Source: JASBRS01 sp964496495 (GTDB lineage: Bacteria > Deinococcota > Deinococci > Deinococcales > Trueperaceae). From it: DNA of 64,000 bases. Of the stretch, positions 17,949 through 26,549 are shown in pieces. How positions within the stretch are numbered: position 1 is the stretch's first letter; every line of letters begins with the position of its first letter. The notes beneath the pieces were generated by a model. That model made no database searches. It was not told where the DNA came from and was given only the letters and a program-made list of their open reading frames with translations. The stretch lies in the NCBI GenBank assembly GCA_964496495.1, contig CAZBZU010000010.1, forward strand, positions 1 through 64,000, given 5' to 3'. A program made the translations under genes and the position numbers.

Positions 17949-18572
17949 GTGACCCCGCTGCTCGTCGGGCTCACCGGCAACATCGGCTCGGGCAAGTCGA
18001 GCGTGGCGCGCCTGCTGGAGGCGCGCGGCGCGGCGGTGATCGACGCCGACGCGCTCGCCCGCCAGGCCACGGAGGACCCCGCGGTGCTGGCGCGCATCGC
18101 CGCCGAGCTGGGGCCGGAGCTGGTGGAGGACGGCCGGCTCGACCGCGCCGCCGTCGCTCGCCGGGTGTTCGCCGACGAGGACGCCCGCCGGCGCCTGAAT
18201 GCCATCGTCCACCCCTGGGTGCGGCGGGCGATGGGCGCCGCCGTCGCCCGGCTGGCGGCGTCCCCGTCGCCGCCGCCGGTGATCGTGCTGGACATCCCGC
18301 TGCTCTACGAGAACGGGCTGCAGGAGGGGCTGGACGCCGTCATCGTGGTGTCGGCGCCGCTGGCCTCGCGCATCGGGCGCGTCGTCCGCCGCACCGGGCT
18401 CGGGGCCCGCGAGGTGCGCGCCCGCGACGCGGCGCAGATGCCGCTCGGGGCCAAGACGGAGCGAGCGGACTACGTCGTCGACAACGGCGGCCCACCCGAG
18501 CGCCTGGCGCCGCTGGTAGACGAGCTGTGGCGCGAGCTGGAAGCCCGCGCCACAGCGACCGGTCGAAGGTGA
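17949..18572 (+). CDS. coaE: dephospho-CoA kinase
   Basis: Last step of coenzyme A synthesis, phosphorylating the 3' hydroxyl of dephospho-CoA. The 207-residue product has the P-loop GLTGNIGSGKSSVA, then VIDADALAR with the catalytic Asp, HPWVRRAM, the DIPLLYENGLQ motif and an ADYVVDNGG near the end. The GTG start directly before TPLLVGLTG is required by family length. No clear SD or -10 was found. It is divergent from the nucleotidyltransferase gene. Confidence 0.92.
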   Translation: MTPLLVGLTGNIGSGKSSVARLLEARGAAVIDADALARQATEDPAVLARIAAELGPELVEDGRLDRAAVARRVFADEDARRRLNAIVHPWVRRAMGAAVARLAASPSPPPVIVLDIPLLYENGLQEGLDAVIVVSAPLASRIGRVVRRTGLGAREVRARDAAQMPLGAKTERADYVVDNGGPPERLAPLVDELWRELEARATATGRR

Positions 18573-18576
18573 TGCC

Positions 18577-20325
18577 CTACCAGCTGACCTGCGTCAGCCC
18601 GTGGCTGTGGACGCTTCCGCCCGACACCTGGGTGTAGGACACGCCGCTGCCCAGCTTGTTGGCGACGAAGTCGAGGAACTTGGTGAGCGCGTCGGTGGCG
18701 GCGGTGACCTTGGCCATGTCGAGGCCCTGCGAGCCGCCCAGGCCGGCGAGCGTCTGAAGGCCGGTCACCAGCGAGGCGGCGCTGTTCTTCGTAGACGCCT
18801 TGGTGTCGGTCAGGCCGAAGCTGTGCGCGCCGTTGGGGATCTTCGAGCGCAGCGCGGCGAGCGCCGGAGGCAGTGAGGCCCCGTTCTGGCGCGCGGTGAG
18901 GACCGCGTCGAGGGCGCTGGTGCTGGTGCCGATGAACGCCTGGCCACCGGCGACCGCGTAGGAGAGCGTGACGCCGGGCGCCATGGCGACGGCGGTCACC
19001 GTCACGCCGCCCGCCTGGTGCGTGGCGGGCTTGGGCGCTGGTGCGCTGCCCGACGGGTTGGTGAAGCTGGCCAGCTGGGCGGCCAGCTTGCCGAACAGGT
19101 CGTTGAGGCCCTTCGTGGCCGCGACGTCGTCCTTGCTCTGCAGCACGAACACGCTGGCCCCGAGCATGTCGGTCGAGGGCATGCCCGGTTGCTGCGTGGC
19201 GGAGGCCGCCGAGGGCAGGCTGATGCTGGCGACGTTCTGTCCGGTCCACCCGAACAGATCGGTGCGCAGGTCGATGCCCACCATCCCCTTGACGAACTGG
19301 TCGACGTCGCTGACGCCGAGCTGGGGCACGCTGGCGACCAGGTCGCCGAGGTAGTTCCACCAGTCCGTGATGGTCAGCGCGCTGCTGCTCACGCTCAGCG
19401 CGGTCGACGGCACGAAGCCGAGCGGGGCGGTGGAGGCCGGCGCGGAGGACGCCAGCATGGTGTAGAGCGCGGCGTCCTTGCTCGAGCCGTCGAGCTGCTG
19501 CAGGCCCTCGGACTCGACGCCGGAGGAGGTGAAGCGGGTGACGCGGGCGATGGTGCCGATGGTGGTGAGGGCGTTCGTCAGCCGCTGCGACAGGGTGTCG
19601 AAGCCCTGCGCGTCGAGCACCGGCTTGAGGATGGGTCCCGCAGGTGCCGGGGCGAGGTAGCTGACCAGCTGGCCGTCGCCGAGCTTGGCGAGGGTCGCCT
19701 GGTAGCCCGGCTGGTCGGTGAACGACGGCTCGCTGGCGCCCTGGTGGCGCCGCAGCACGCCGCGGAGCACGTCAGGGTTGGAGGAGAGGGCCACCAGCGC
19801 GCCGTCCTGGGCGTAGGCCACGGTGGTGCTGCTACCGCTGGAGTCGCTCACGGTCTCGACGAAGAAGGTCAGCTTGCCCTCGGTCAGCTTCTGGACGCCG
19901 GTCTTTCCGGCGCTGCTGGCGATCAGCTTGGCCGCGGCCTGCTGCGCCTTGGCGTCCACGCGGGCCACGAAGGTGACCGCCGGCAGCGGGTTGCCCTGAC
20001 TGATCGACACGTCCAGGTACGCCTCGTTGCCCAGCACGTCGAGCGGGCCCAGCCCCTTGAGCTCGGCCGGCAGCTGGCCGACATTGGGTACCTTGCCGGA
20101 CTGCTCGGCCTGCTTTGCGCTTGCGGCGAAGGCGGCCTCGAGCTTCTGGCCGACGCCGAGGCGGGTGAACTCGTCGATGTACGGCTGGATCTTGGCTTGC
20201 TGCCCGCTGAGGCCCTGCACGCCGACCACGAGGATGCTGTTCGGCGGCAGGAGCGGGCGCAGCGACTGAGCAGCCGCGCCCGAAACGAGCAGGATAGCGG
20301 CGAGTAGAACGAGGGCGCGCTTCAT
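18577..20325 (-). CDS. exported DUF3352-like protein, 582 aa
   Basis: A 582-residue exported protein with a signal peptide (MKRALVLLAAILLVSGAAAQ). The mature part resembles the DUF3352 group of surface-associated proteins: LLPPNSILVVGVQGL at the start, VALSSNPDVLRGVL, and SFGLTDTKAST near the end, with repeated alpha/beta units and Ser/Gln-rich linkers. The function of this group is not established. A strong GGGAGGTT Shine-Dalgarno lies before the ATG. It has an ordinary 5' leader, consistent with the secreted proteins of this window tending to be SD-led. Confidence 0.75.
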   Translation of the reverse strand: MKRALVLLAAILLVSGAAAQSLRPLLPPNSILVVGVQGLSGQQAKIQPYIDEFTRLGVGQKLEAAFAASAKQAEQSGKVPNVGQLPAELKGLGPLDVLGNEAYLDVSISQGNPLPAVTFVARVDAKAQQAAAKLIASSAGKTGVQKLTEGKLTFFVETVSDSSGSSTTVAYAQDGALVALSSNPDVLRGVLRRHQGASEPSFTDQPGYQATLAKLGDGQLVSYLAPAPAGPILKPVLDAQGFDTLSQRLTNALTTIGTIARVTRFTSSGVESEGLQQLDGSSKDAALYTMLASSAPASTAPLGFVPSTALSVSSSALTITDWWNYLGDLVASVPQLGVSDVDQFVKGMVGIDLRTDLFGWTGQNVASISLPSAASATQQPGMPSTDMLGASVFVLQSKDDVAATKGLNDLFGKLAAQLASFTNPSGSAPAPKPATHQAGGVTVTAVAMAPGVTLSYAVAGGQAFIGTSTSALDAVLTARQNGASLPPALAALRSKIPNGAHSFGLTDTKASTKNSAASLVTGLQTLAGLGGSQGLDMAKVTAATDALTKFLDFVANKLGSGVSYTQVSGGSVHSHGLTQVSW

Positions 20326-20469
20326 GGAACCTCCCGGAGGTGCGGCATAGCAGAGTGCAGCGGCCGCGAGCGTGACCGCGACGCCGTCCCGCGGAGGGCG
20401 GCGCGCTCAGGCCACTATAGTCGCCCCGAGCACGCCGGTGAAGGGCTCCTTCTCCCAGCCGCCGGGTCC

Positions 20470-22497
20470 TCAGCGGCCCCCGACCTTGGCCAGGCTCTCT
20501 CGCGCGGCCTCGACCACGTTCGCGGCGGTGAAGCCGAACTCCTTCATCAGGCGGTCGCCGGGGGCCGACGCGCCGAAGCGGTCGAGGCCGATGACCACCC
20601 CGTCACAGCCGGCGTAACGCTCCCAGCCGAGTGGGCTTCCGGCCTCGACGGTGACGCGCGCGCGCACGTGGGACGGGATCACGGCCTCGCGGTAGGCCCT
20701 GTCCTGCGCCTCGAACAGCTCCCAGCTCGGCAGGCTCACCACGCGGGCGCGCACGCCGTCCTCCGCGAGGGCGCTGCGCGCCTCCATGCAGAGCTGCACC
20801 TCGGAGCCGGTGGCGATGAGGAGCACGTCGGGCTCGGCCTCGCCGTCCGCCTCGGCGAGGACGTAGCCGCCCTTGGCGACGCTGCCTGGCGGCACCTCGA
20901 AGGCCGGCAGGCCCTGGCGGGTGAAGACCATCGCGACCGGGCCGCTCCGGTGCTGCGCGGCCACCGCCCAGGCCTGCGAGGACTCGTTGGGATCGGCCGG
21001 CCGGATGAGGGTGAGGTCGGGGATGGCGCGCAGGGCCATCAGCTGCGAGACGGGCTGGTGGGTGGGCCCGTCGCCGCCCAGGCCGATGCTGTCGTGCGTG
21101 AACACGTAGCTGACCCCCGCCTTCATCAGGGCGGCGAGCCTCAGCGAGGGGCGCAGGTAATCCGAGAAGATCATGAAGGTGGCCACGAACGGCCAGATGC
21201 CGCCGTGCAGGGCGAGGCCATTGGCGATCGCGGCCATGCCGTGCTCGCGCACGCCGAAGTGGATGATGCGGCCGCCGTAGTTGCCTGGCGCCAGCGACTG
21301 CGCACCCTCGATGTCGGTGTGGTTGGAGCCGGCCAGGTCGGCCGAGCCGCCGATCATCTCCGGCAGGTGGCGGGCGACGGCGTTGAGGGCCGCTTCCGAC
21401 GCCTTGCGCGTGGCCAGCTTGGTGCCCACCTGGTAACGCGGCAGATCGGCGTCGAAGCCCGCGGGCAGGTCCCCGCGCAGGACCCGCTCCAGCTCGCCGG
21501 CCAGCTCGGGGTGCGCCCCGCGGTAGCGGCCCATCAGCGCGTTCCAGTCGGCCTGAGCGCGCTCGCCCTGCCTCACGACCTCGCGATAGTGCTCCAGCAC
21601 GTCATCGGGGACGGTGAACTCGGGCCAGTCGATGCCGAGGTTCTCCTTGGCGGCCCTGGCCTCCTCGTCGCCGAGGATCGACCCGTGCACGGCGGGGGTG
21701 CCCTGCTTGTGGGGGGCACCGAAGCCGATGATGCTCCTGACGCGGATGAAGCTCGGCCGCTGCGTCTCCTGGCGCGCCTTGTGGATGGCGTCCGCCAGCG
21801 CCTTGAGGTCGTTGCCGTCCTCGACGGACTGCACCTGCCAGCCGTAGGCTTCGTAGCGCGCCGGCACGTCCTCGGTGAAGGTGATGTCGGTGGAGCCGTC
21901 GATGGAGATGTCGTTGTCGTCGTAGAGCACGATGAGCTTGCCGAGGCCGTGATGCCCGGCGAAGGAGGATGCCTCGCTGGCCACCCCTTCCATCATGTCG
22001 CCGTCGGAGGCGATGACGTAGGTGTGGTGGTCGATGACGTCGAAGCCGGGTCGGTTGAACCGTGCCGCCAGGTGCGCCTCGGCCAGCGCCATGCCCACGG
22101 CCGTGCTGATCCCTTGCCCCAGCGGGCCGGTGGTGGTCTCGACGCCGACCGTGTGCCCGTACTCGGGGTGGCCGGGCGTCTTGCTGCCCCACTGCCGGTA
22201 GCGCTTCAGCTCGGACATCGGCAGGTCGTAGCCGGTGAGGTGCAGCAGGCTGTACTGCAGCATCGAGCCGTGGCCGGCCGACTGGACGTAGCGGTCGCGG
22301 TTGGCCCAGCCGGGATCCTTGGGGTTGTGCCGCATGAAGCGCCGGTACAGCAGGTAGCCCACCGGCGCCGCGCCCATGGGCATGCCGGGGTGTCCGTCGC
22401 CGGCGGCCTGGGTGGCGTCGATCGTCAGCGCTCGGATGGCGTTCACCGCGCGCTCCTCGAGCGACTGGCGGTGGCGGGTGGTGGTGGCTTCGGTCAT
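20470..22497 (-). CDS. tkt: transketolase
   Basis: Thiamine-diphosphate enzyme of the pentose phosphate pathway, moving two-carbon units between sugar phosphates in the cytoplasm. The 675 residues are full length. Seen: AAGDGHPGMPMGAAP, GPLGQGISTAVGMALAE, the TPP/Mg motif ASDGDMMEGVASEA to YDDNDISIDG, the pyrimidine domain HFGVREHGMAAIANG, and HDSIGLGGDGPTHQP. The start is set by AGGAGG a few bases before the ATG. The gene stands alone. Confidence 0.95.
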   Translation of the reverse strand: MTEATTTRHRQSLEERAVNAIRALTIDATQAAGDGHPGMPMGAAPVGYLLYRRFMRHNPKDPGWANRDRYVQSAGHGSMLQYSLLHLTGYDLPMSELKRYRQWGSKTPGHPEYGHTVGVETTTGPLGQGISTAVGMALAEAHLAARFNRPGFDVIDHHTYVIASDGDMMEGVASEASSFAGHHGLGKLIVLYDDNDISIDGSTDITFTEDVPARYEAYGWQVQSVEDGNDLKALADAIHKARQETQRPSFIRVRSIIGFGAPHKQGTPAVHGSILGDEEARAAKENLGIDWPEFTVPDDVLEHYREVVRQGERAQADWNALMGRYRGAHPELAGELERVLRGDLPAGFDADLPRYQVGTKLATRKASEAALNAVARHLPEMIGGSADLAGSNHTDIEGAQSLAPGNYGGRIIHFGVREHGMAAIANGLALHGGIWPFVATFMIFSDYLRPSLRLAALMKAGVSYVFTHDSIGLGGDGPTHQPVSQLMALRAIPDLTLIRPADPNESSQAWAVAAQHRSGPVAMVFTRQGLPAFEVPPGSVAKGGYVLAEADGEAEPDVLLIATGSEVQLCMEARSALAEDGVRARVVSLPSWELFEAQDRAYREAVIPSHVRARVTVEAGSPLGWERYAGCDGVVIGLDRFGASAPGDRLMKEFGFTAANVVEAARESLAKVGGR

Positions 22498-22722
22498 GCT
22501 GCCTCCTGAACGCGGGCGCCGCGAGGTGCCGGGCCCGACGAACTGCATCGCTCATCGAGGTGGCGGCGGCGCGGCGCCAGGGCGCCCCGCCGGGGAACGC
22601 TCCAACCATAGCAGCGGCCGGCGCGCCCGCGCGTCACGCCGTTCACCCGTGCCAGTCGGGGCTAAGGCGGTGAGCCCGGCGAGACGACGCGGAGAGCGGA
22701 CCCGCGGCTCGCGGCGCCCGCC

Positions 22723-23256
22723 TCAGGGTCCCGCCCCGGGTCCGGTCTCGCTGGGGGAGGGGTCGGCCGGTCCCCGGTCCTTGCGCTGGCGGCGCCGCAG
22801 GATGTCCTGCCGTACCCGCTCGCCGGTCAGGTAGTGCCGCTTCTCCTCCTCGGTCTCCACCCGCAGCTTCGGCACCGCCACGGGCCGGCCGTCCTCGCCG
22901 ATGGCCACGAAGTTGAGATGGCCGATGGTGCACAGCCGGCGCTCTCCGGTCAGGGGGTTCTCGCCGTGCACCTCGCAGCGCACGATCATGCTGGTGGTGC
23001 CGGCCCAGGCGACGCGGCTCTTGACCTCGACGATCTCGCCCACCTGGATGGGGTTGCGAAAATCGACCGGCTCGGTCGACGCGGTCACCGATGCCTGGCG
23101 GCAGAAGCGCGAGCAGGCGACGGCGGCGTTGATGTCCATCCACTGGAGCACCACCCCGCCGAAGAGGGTCCCGAGCGGGTTCACCTGGTTGGGGAACACC
23201 GTGTCGACGGTGACCACCCAGTCGCTGACGCGGGTCTCGCTGGGATCGATGGGCAC
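22723..23256 (-). CDS. acyl-CoA thioesterase (YciA-type hotdog fold)
   Basis: A 177-residue hotdog-fold acyl-CoA hydrolase. The family signature is clear in FPNQVNPLGTLFGGVVLQWMD (Asn-His/Pro-x-GxxxGG-Asp region), followed by FRNPIQVGEIVEVKSRV and the C-terminal FVAIGEDGRPV. The start is GTG at 23256, 6 nt after TATACT (23263-23268 on the complementary strand), a textbook leaderless start; the open frame upstream of it overlaps bioY in antisense. The C-terminus carries a charged extension. It is divergent from bioY. Confidence 0.88.
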   Translation of the reverse strand: MPIDPSETRVSDWVVTVDTVFPNQVNPLGTLFGGVVLQWMDINAAVACSRFCRQASVTASTEPVDFRNPIQVGEIVEVKSRVAWAGTTSMIVRCEVHGENPLTGERRLCTIGHLNFVAIGEDGRPVAVPKLRVETEEEKRHYLTGERVRQDILRRRQRKDRGPADPSPSETGPGAGP

Positions 23257-23262
23257 GAGGCC

Positions 23263-23319
23263 AGTATAGGCGGCGCTGCCTCGTGGCGGCCCGCCGGCCC
23301 GGGGCGGCGCCTGTATACT
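23263..23319. promoter_or_regulatory. divergent -10 boxes for thioesterase and bioY
   Basis: AGTATA at 23263-23268 gives TATACT on the minus strand, 6 nt before the thioesterase GTG. On the plus strand TATACT lies at 23314-23319 and would start a leader of about 85 nt in front of bioY. Confidence 0.65.
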
Positions 23320-23325
23320 CGGCGG

Positions 23326-23395
23326 CGACGGGCGCCCGGCGACCCCGCCAGCCGATCGCGCGGGCTCGCGACCGACAGGACGACGGGCGCCCGGC
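23326..23395 (+). repeat. 15-nt direct repeat in the bioY leader
   Basis: CGACGGGCGCCCGGC occurs at 23326-23340 and again at 23381-23395, 55 nt apart, inside the predicted leader of bioY. The unit contains the palindrome GGGCGCCC. It could be a repressor site pair or RNA structure; no BirA-type operator was recognised. Confidence 0.45.
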
Positions 23396-23408
23396 CCGGA
23401 GGTGGACC

Positions 23409-24020
23409 ATGGCAAGCCGAGCGGTCGACACGACGCTGAGTCCGACGCTGTCCCTGGCGTTGATCCAACGCATCCTCCCCGCATGGGAACGCCGGGCGAG
23501 CTTGCGTGCCGCGCTCCAGGTGGTCGTCGGCGTGGCCTTCCTGGCGGCGCTGGCGCAGCTGCGGGTGCAACTGGGGCCCGTGCCCTTCACCGGCCAGACC
23601 CTGGGAGTGCTGCTGCTGGGCAGCGCCTACGGCCTCGGCCTGGGCGTGCTGACGACCGGCGCCTACGTGGCGCTGGGCACGCTGGGGTTGCCGGTCTTCA
23701 CCGGCTGGTCCGGCGGCGTCGCGCACCTGGCGGGCCCCACCGGCGGGTACCTGATCGGCTTCGTTCTTGCGGCAGGCTTGCTGGGCTGGCTGGCGGCCCG
23801 CGGCTGGGACCGGAGCTACCGCAGCACCGTCGGCGCCATGCTGCTGGCCGAAGCCGTCATCTACCTCCCCGGGCTGCTGTGGCTCCACGGGGTGATCGGC
23901 GGCGGTTGGGGCACGACCCTGGCGCTGGGGCTGGTGCCGTTCCTGGCAGGCGACGCGCTCAAGCTGCTGGTGGCCGTGGGCTTGCTGCCGACGGCCTGGC
24001 GCCTGCTGGGACATCGGTGA
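23409..24020 (+). CDS. bioY: biotin transporter substrate-binding membrane protein
   Basis: The S component of an ECF-type biotin importer. The 203-residue product has six hydrophobic segments and the family signatures QLGPVPFTGQTLGVLL, GTLGLPVFTG and GGVAHLAGPTGGYLIGF. BioY can act alone or with a shared ECF module; none is seen in this window. GGAGGTGG lies directly before the ATG at 23409. The stop overlaps the GTG of the next gene, so the two are translationally coupled. Confidence 0.92.
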   Translation: MASRAVDTTLSPTLSLALIQRILPAWERRASLRAALQVVVGVAFLAALAQLRVQLGPVPFTGQTLGVLLLGSAYGLGLGVLTTGAYVALGTLGLPVFTGWSGGVAHLAGPTGGYLIGFVLAAGLLGWLAARGWDRSYRSTVGAMLLAEAVIYLPGLLWLHGVIGGGWGTTLALGLVPFLAGDALKLLVAVGLLPTAWRLLGHR

Positions 24021-24841
24021 CGAGCAGGGCCGAGCAGGACGGCGACACGCCGACACAACGGGCGCAACGGCGGGTGCGCGAGCAGTTCGCGGGCAGCGGC
24101 GACGCCTACGTCCTCAGCCCCGGCCACGCGCGGGGCGAGGAGCTGCCGAGGCTGGTGGGGGTGGCGCGCTCGCGGCTGGGCGAGCTCGCCGGCTTGCCGG
24201 CGCTCGACGTCGCCACCGGTGGCGGGCACACCGCCCGCACACTGGCCGAGGCGGGCATGAACGTCACCGCCAGCGACCTCACGCCGGACATGCTGGCGGC
24301 GGCCGAGCGGTACCTCGAGGGCTTGCTGCCGACGGCGCCGATCGAGTTCGTGGCGGCCGCGGCCGAGTCGCTGCCGTTTGCCGACGGCGCCTTCGCGCTG
24401 GTCACCTGCCGCATCGCCGCCCACCACTTCGGCGATCCGCGGGCGTTCCTCGCCGAGGCGAGGCGCGTGCTGGCGGCGGGCGGGGTGCTGGTGCTGATCG
24501 ACAACGTGGCGCCCGAGGACGCGGCACTGGCCGAGGCGATGAACCGGGTGGAGCGGCTGCGCGACCCGTCCCACGTCGAGGCGTACCCGGTGTCGAGGTG
24601 GGTGGCCTGGGCGGCCGAGGCGGGGCTGGAGGCCTTCCACCTCGAGCGCTTCTGGCGCGTCAAGGCGCTGGAGACGTGGCTCGAGCGCGCCCGTACGGGC
24701 GAGGCCGAGCGTGCCGAGCTGCGCGCCTTCCTGGTGGGCGCGGCCCCCGCCGTGCGCGCCTACCTGGAGGTGCCGGGGGCGGCCGAGGCGTCGCTGCGGC
24801 ACGAGGTGATGATGCTGGGGGCGAGCGCGGGCCCGACATAG
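24017..24841 (+). CDS. class I SAM-dependent methyltransferase (UbiE/BioC-like)
   Basis: A 274-residue methyltransferase with the Rossmann SAM loop in LPALDVATGGGHTARTLAEAG, motif II acidic residue in NVTASDLTPDMLAAAE, and ESLPFADGAFALVTCRIAAHHF with REF-like LAEARRVLAAGGVLVLIDN. The first 25 residues are charged and disordered. The GTG overlaps the bioY stop (GTGA). The coupling with bioY invites comparison with BioC, but the sequence alone matches generic UbiE-type enzymes equally well. Confidence 0.8.
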   Translation: MTSRAEQDGDTPTQRAQRRVREQFAGSGDAYVLSPGHARGEELPRLVGVARSRLGELAGLPALDVATGGGHTARTLAEAGMNVTASDLTPDMLAAAERYLEGLLPTAPIEFVAAAAESLPFADGAFALVTCRIAAHHFGDPRAFLAEARRVLAAGGVLVLIDNVAPEDAALAEAMNRVERLRDPSHVEAYPVSRWVAWAAEAGLEAFHLERFWRVKALETWLERARTGEAERAELRAFLVGAAPAVRAYLEVPGAAEASLRHEVMMLGASAGPT

Positions 24842-24905
24842 GCGCCGGCGTAGGCGTCGGCGCAGGGGCCGCGCCGACGTAGGCGCGCCGCCCGGTCGCC
24901 GGCGT

Positions 24906-25346
24906 TCAGCTCGCGGGCGGCGCCGGGGCGGCGCCGGTGGCCGCCTGTTTGGCGTCCAGTAGCAGCTCGAGCTCGCTCAGGTCGCGGCGCTTGGCCACCT
25001 TCAGATAGAGCCATTTGCCTTCGCGGTAGGCGGTGGCCCGCGCCAGCGCGGCGCGGGTGGCGGGCCGCAGGCGAGCCTCCACCTGGCGCTGCGCGGCGGC
25101 CGGCAGGACGATCTGGGCCACCAGCGCGCCCTCGGCCGGGTAGAGCGAGGCGAGCGCGCGCCCCCTGCGGCGGTAGCGCAGCGCCCAGCCGTAGTTGACG
25201 CCGTAGAAACGCAGCTCGCTGGCAGCCCCGCCCCGCGAGAGACGTGCGGTCAGCGCCTGCCACAGCGGCAGCGCAGGGCCGAGCGACGCCACGATGGCGC
25301 CCTCGCTCGGCGGGATGCTCTTGTCGGTGAACGCGCCCACAGCCAT
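24906..25346 (-). CDS. DUF3788-like protein, 146 aa
   Basis: A 146-residue soluble protein resembling DUF3788: an N-terminal SLGPALPLWQALTARLS helix, then VNYGWALRYRRRGRALASLYPAEGALVAQIVLP and a C-terminal KWLYLKV strand, the order seen in that family. Function is unknown. GAGGAGGGG precedes the ATG at 25346; a GTG two codons earlier is less well placed. It lies 128 nt downstream of the hairpin that ends the candidate RNA at 25474-25636, so it may be controlled by it. Confidence 0.7.
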   Translation of the reverse strand: MAVGAFTDKSIPPSEGAIVASLGPALPLWQALTARLSRGGAASELRFYGVNYGWALRYRRRGRALASLYPAEGALVAQIVLPAAAQRQVEARLRPATRAALARATAYREGKWLYLKVAKRRDLSELELLLDAKQAATGAAPAPPAS

Positions 25347-25473
25347 GGCCACCCCTCCTCGCGTCGAGCCTCATCTCGATTGTGCCGCGGCGGCCGCGCC
25401 CGTCAAGCGGCGGATGTCCTGGCGGCTGCATGGCCGCGCACTGCCTCGCGGCATCCGACCCGGCCACGTGAAA

Positions 25474-25501
25474 CGCGCTCCCCGAGTGAACGGGGAGCGC
25501 G
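25474..25501 (-). terminator. hairpin, candidate terminator or attenuator (minus strand)
   Basis: An 11-bp perfect stem (25474-25484 with 25491-25501) with a 6-nt loop, read on the minus strand, is followed by GTTTCACG. The U-run is short, so it is a weak intrinsic terminator. It lies between the promoter at 25643-25671 and the DUF3788 gene. Confidence 0.5.
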
Positions 25502-25636
25502 CCGGTACCCGCCGGAGTTTGGAGGGAACCCTAAGGCCCCCGCTCAACCTCAAGAAGGCGGTCCTGAGTTACCCTCGACGGGCACCTCCACTGGTCACGT
25601 CACGTTTGTCTATCTGGACCACCTCCTTTCCGTGGT
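25474..25636 (-). ncRNA. candidate small RNA or regulatory leader
   Basis: A transcript of about 163 nt is predicted on the minus strand from the promoter at 25643-25671 to the hairpin at 25474-25501. Near its 5' end is an unusually long Shine-Dalgarno, GGAAAGGAGGTGGTCC, nearly the full complement of a bacterial 16S rRNA 3' tail, with AUA seven bases on and an open frame of 14 codons (ending TAA). A CCCTCC segment (minus strand of 25521-25526) could pair with the SD. I do not recognise an RNA family; it could be the leader of the DUF3788 gene. Confidence 0.35.
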
Positions 25637-25642
25637 GAGTCG

Positions 25643-25671
25643 AGTATATCTCTGGTCCGAGGCAATTTGAA
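25643..25671 (-). promoter_or_regulatory. minus-strand promoter TTCAAA-17-TATACT
   Basis: On the minus strand TTCAAA (25671-25666) and TATACT (25648-25643) are 17 nt apart. The -35 matches four of six consensus bases and the -10 is near perfect. It points towards the candidate RNA and the DUF3788 gene. The 25672-25939 stretch behind it has no convincing gene. Confidence 0.5.
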
Positions 25672-25939
25672 GCGGTGTTGGTGCAATTCAAGGTGGTGTT
25701 GGGAGCAGTTAGACGGGATCTGGAGATCAAGGGTGCTCGGGTTCTGGGCTTCCCAGACGCTCAGGGTCGTGCGTTCGCCCTGAGTGAGGTCGCTGGAGCT
25801 TGGAACGGTCGTGGCGGGGATAGACGATGCCGCCGGAGGCGTCAACGAGGCACGACGAACCGGCGCGTGCAGCCCGTCCGGCGGGCCCCCGGCAAGCCGC
25901 CGTCCGCCGCGGCCCCGGGCGCACGCCGGAGGTACGCTC

Positions 25940-26380
25940 TCACTCTCCTGGCACCACCGTCGCGGCGGCCAGCATGAACACCACCAGGACGATCGAGCCA
26001 AGGTACGGCATGTCCGCGTACCACCCGAGGCTGGCGAACGGTTCGCCGCCCAGCGCGAACGCCCACACCAGGAAGCCGGCGGTGGCGGTGATCACCTGCG
26101 TGGCGGCCGGCGCCCTCGCCGCCGGGGTGCGGGTCTGGCGGTAGGTCCACACGGCGGTGATGGCCGCGAAGACGGCGATGAGTCCCCAGGTGAGCCACGT
26201 CGGCGCCGGAGTCTCTCCGGCCCTCACCCCCGGCAACACCCCCTGGACGGCCACGTACGCCGCCACCACGTCTGCCGGGATGTACTTCACGAGCCGGTCG
26301 AAATAGCCGTCCACGCCGGGCGCGGCAGCGACCGCGACCCCCTGGCTCGCCATCCGTGCGGTGACGATGCGACGTCCCAT
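25940..26380 (-). CDS. 3-TM membrane protein, 146 aa
   Basis: A 146-residue membrane protein. Residues about 26-50 (YFDRLVKYIPADVVAAYVAV) form a conserved-looking amphipathic/first membrane segment, with further hydrophobic helices at about 63-80, 92-112 and 125-143. I do not recognise the family. The ATG is preceded by a strong GAGGAGGG. It is the last of four minus-strand genes beginning with a trypsin-like protease at 28831, and may be the membrane part of that cluster. Confidence 0.65.
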   Translation of the reverse strand: MGRRIVTARMASQGVAVAAAPGVDGYFDRLVKYIPADVVAAYVAVQGVLPGVRAGETPAPTWLTWGLIAVFAAITAVWTYRQTRTPAARAPAATQVITATAGFLVWAFALGGEPFASLGWYADMPYLGSIVLVVFMLAAATVVPGE

Positions 26381-26549
26381 GCGATTCCCTCCTCACGGGG
26401 CGCGGCTGCGCCCGGCAGCAGGCCCGGCCGGCAGCGGGCCGGCGCGTTCCGAGCGCCTTCCCGCGCCGGCAGCGAAGCGGCTCCGTGCAGGAGGCCTTCC
26501 GCTGCCGGCCGCCGGCCCGGCGCGCGGGCCGCCGTGCGCGCCGGCGGCC

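Noticed and set aside
20668..22509. 613-codon plus-strand frame covering tkt
   Set aside because: It is the antisense shadow of transketolase, whose motifs are unmistakable on the minus strand.
24017..24841. Calling the methyltransferase BioC
   Set aside because: Coupling to bioY is suggestive, but a genome that imports biotin need not make it and the motifs are generic.
25353..25640. SRP RNA, tmRNA or 6S RNA in the intergenic stretch
   Set aside because: None of the conserved elements I know for these RNAs could be found on either strand.
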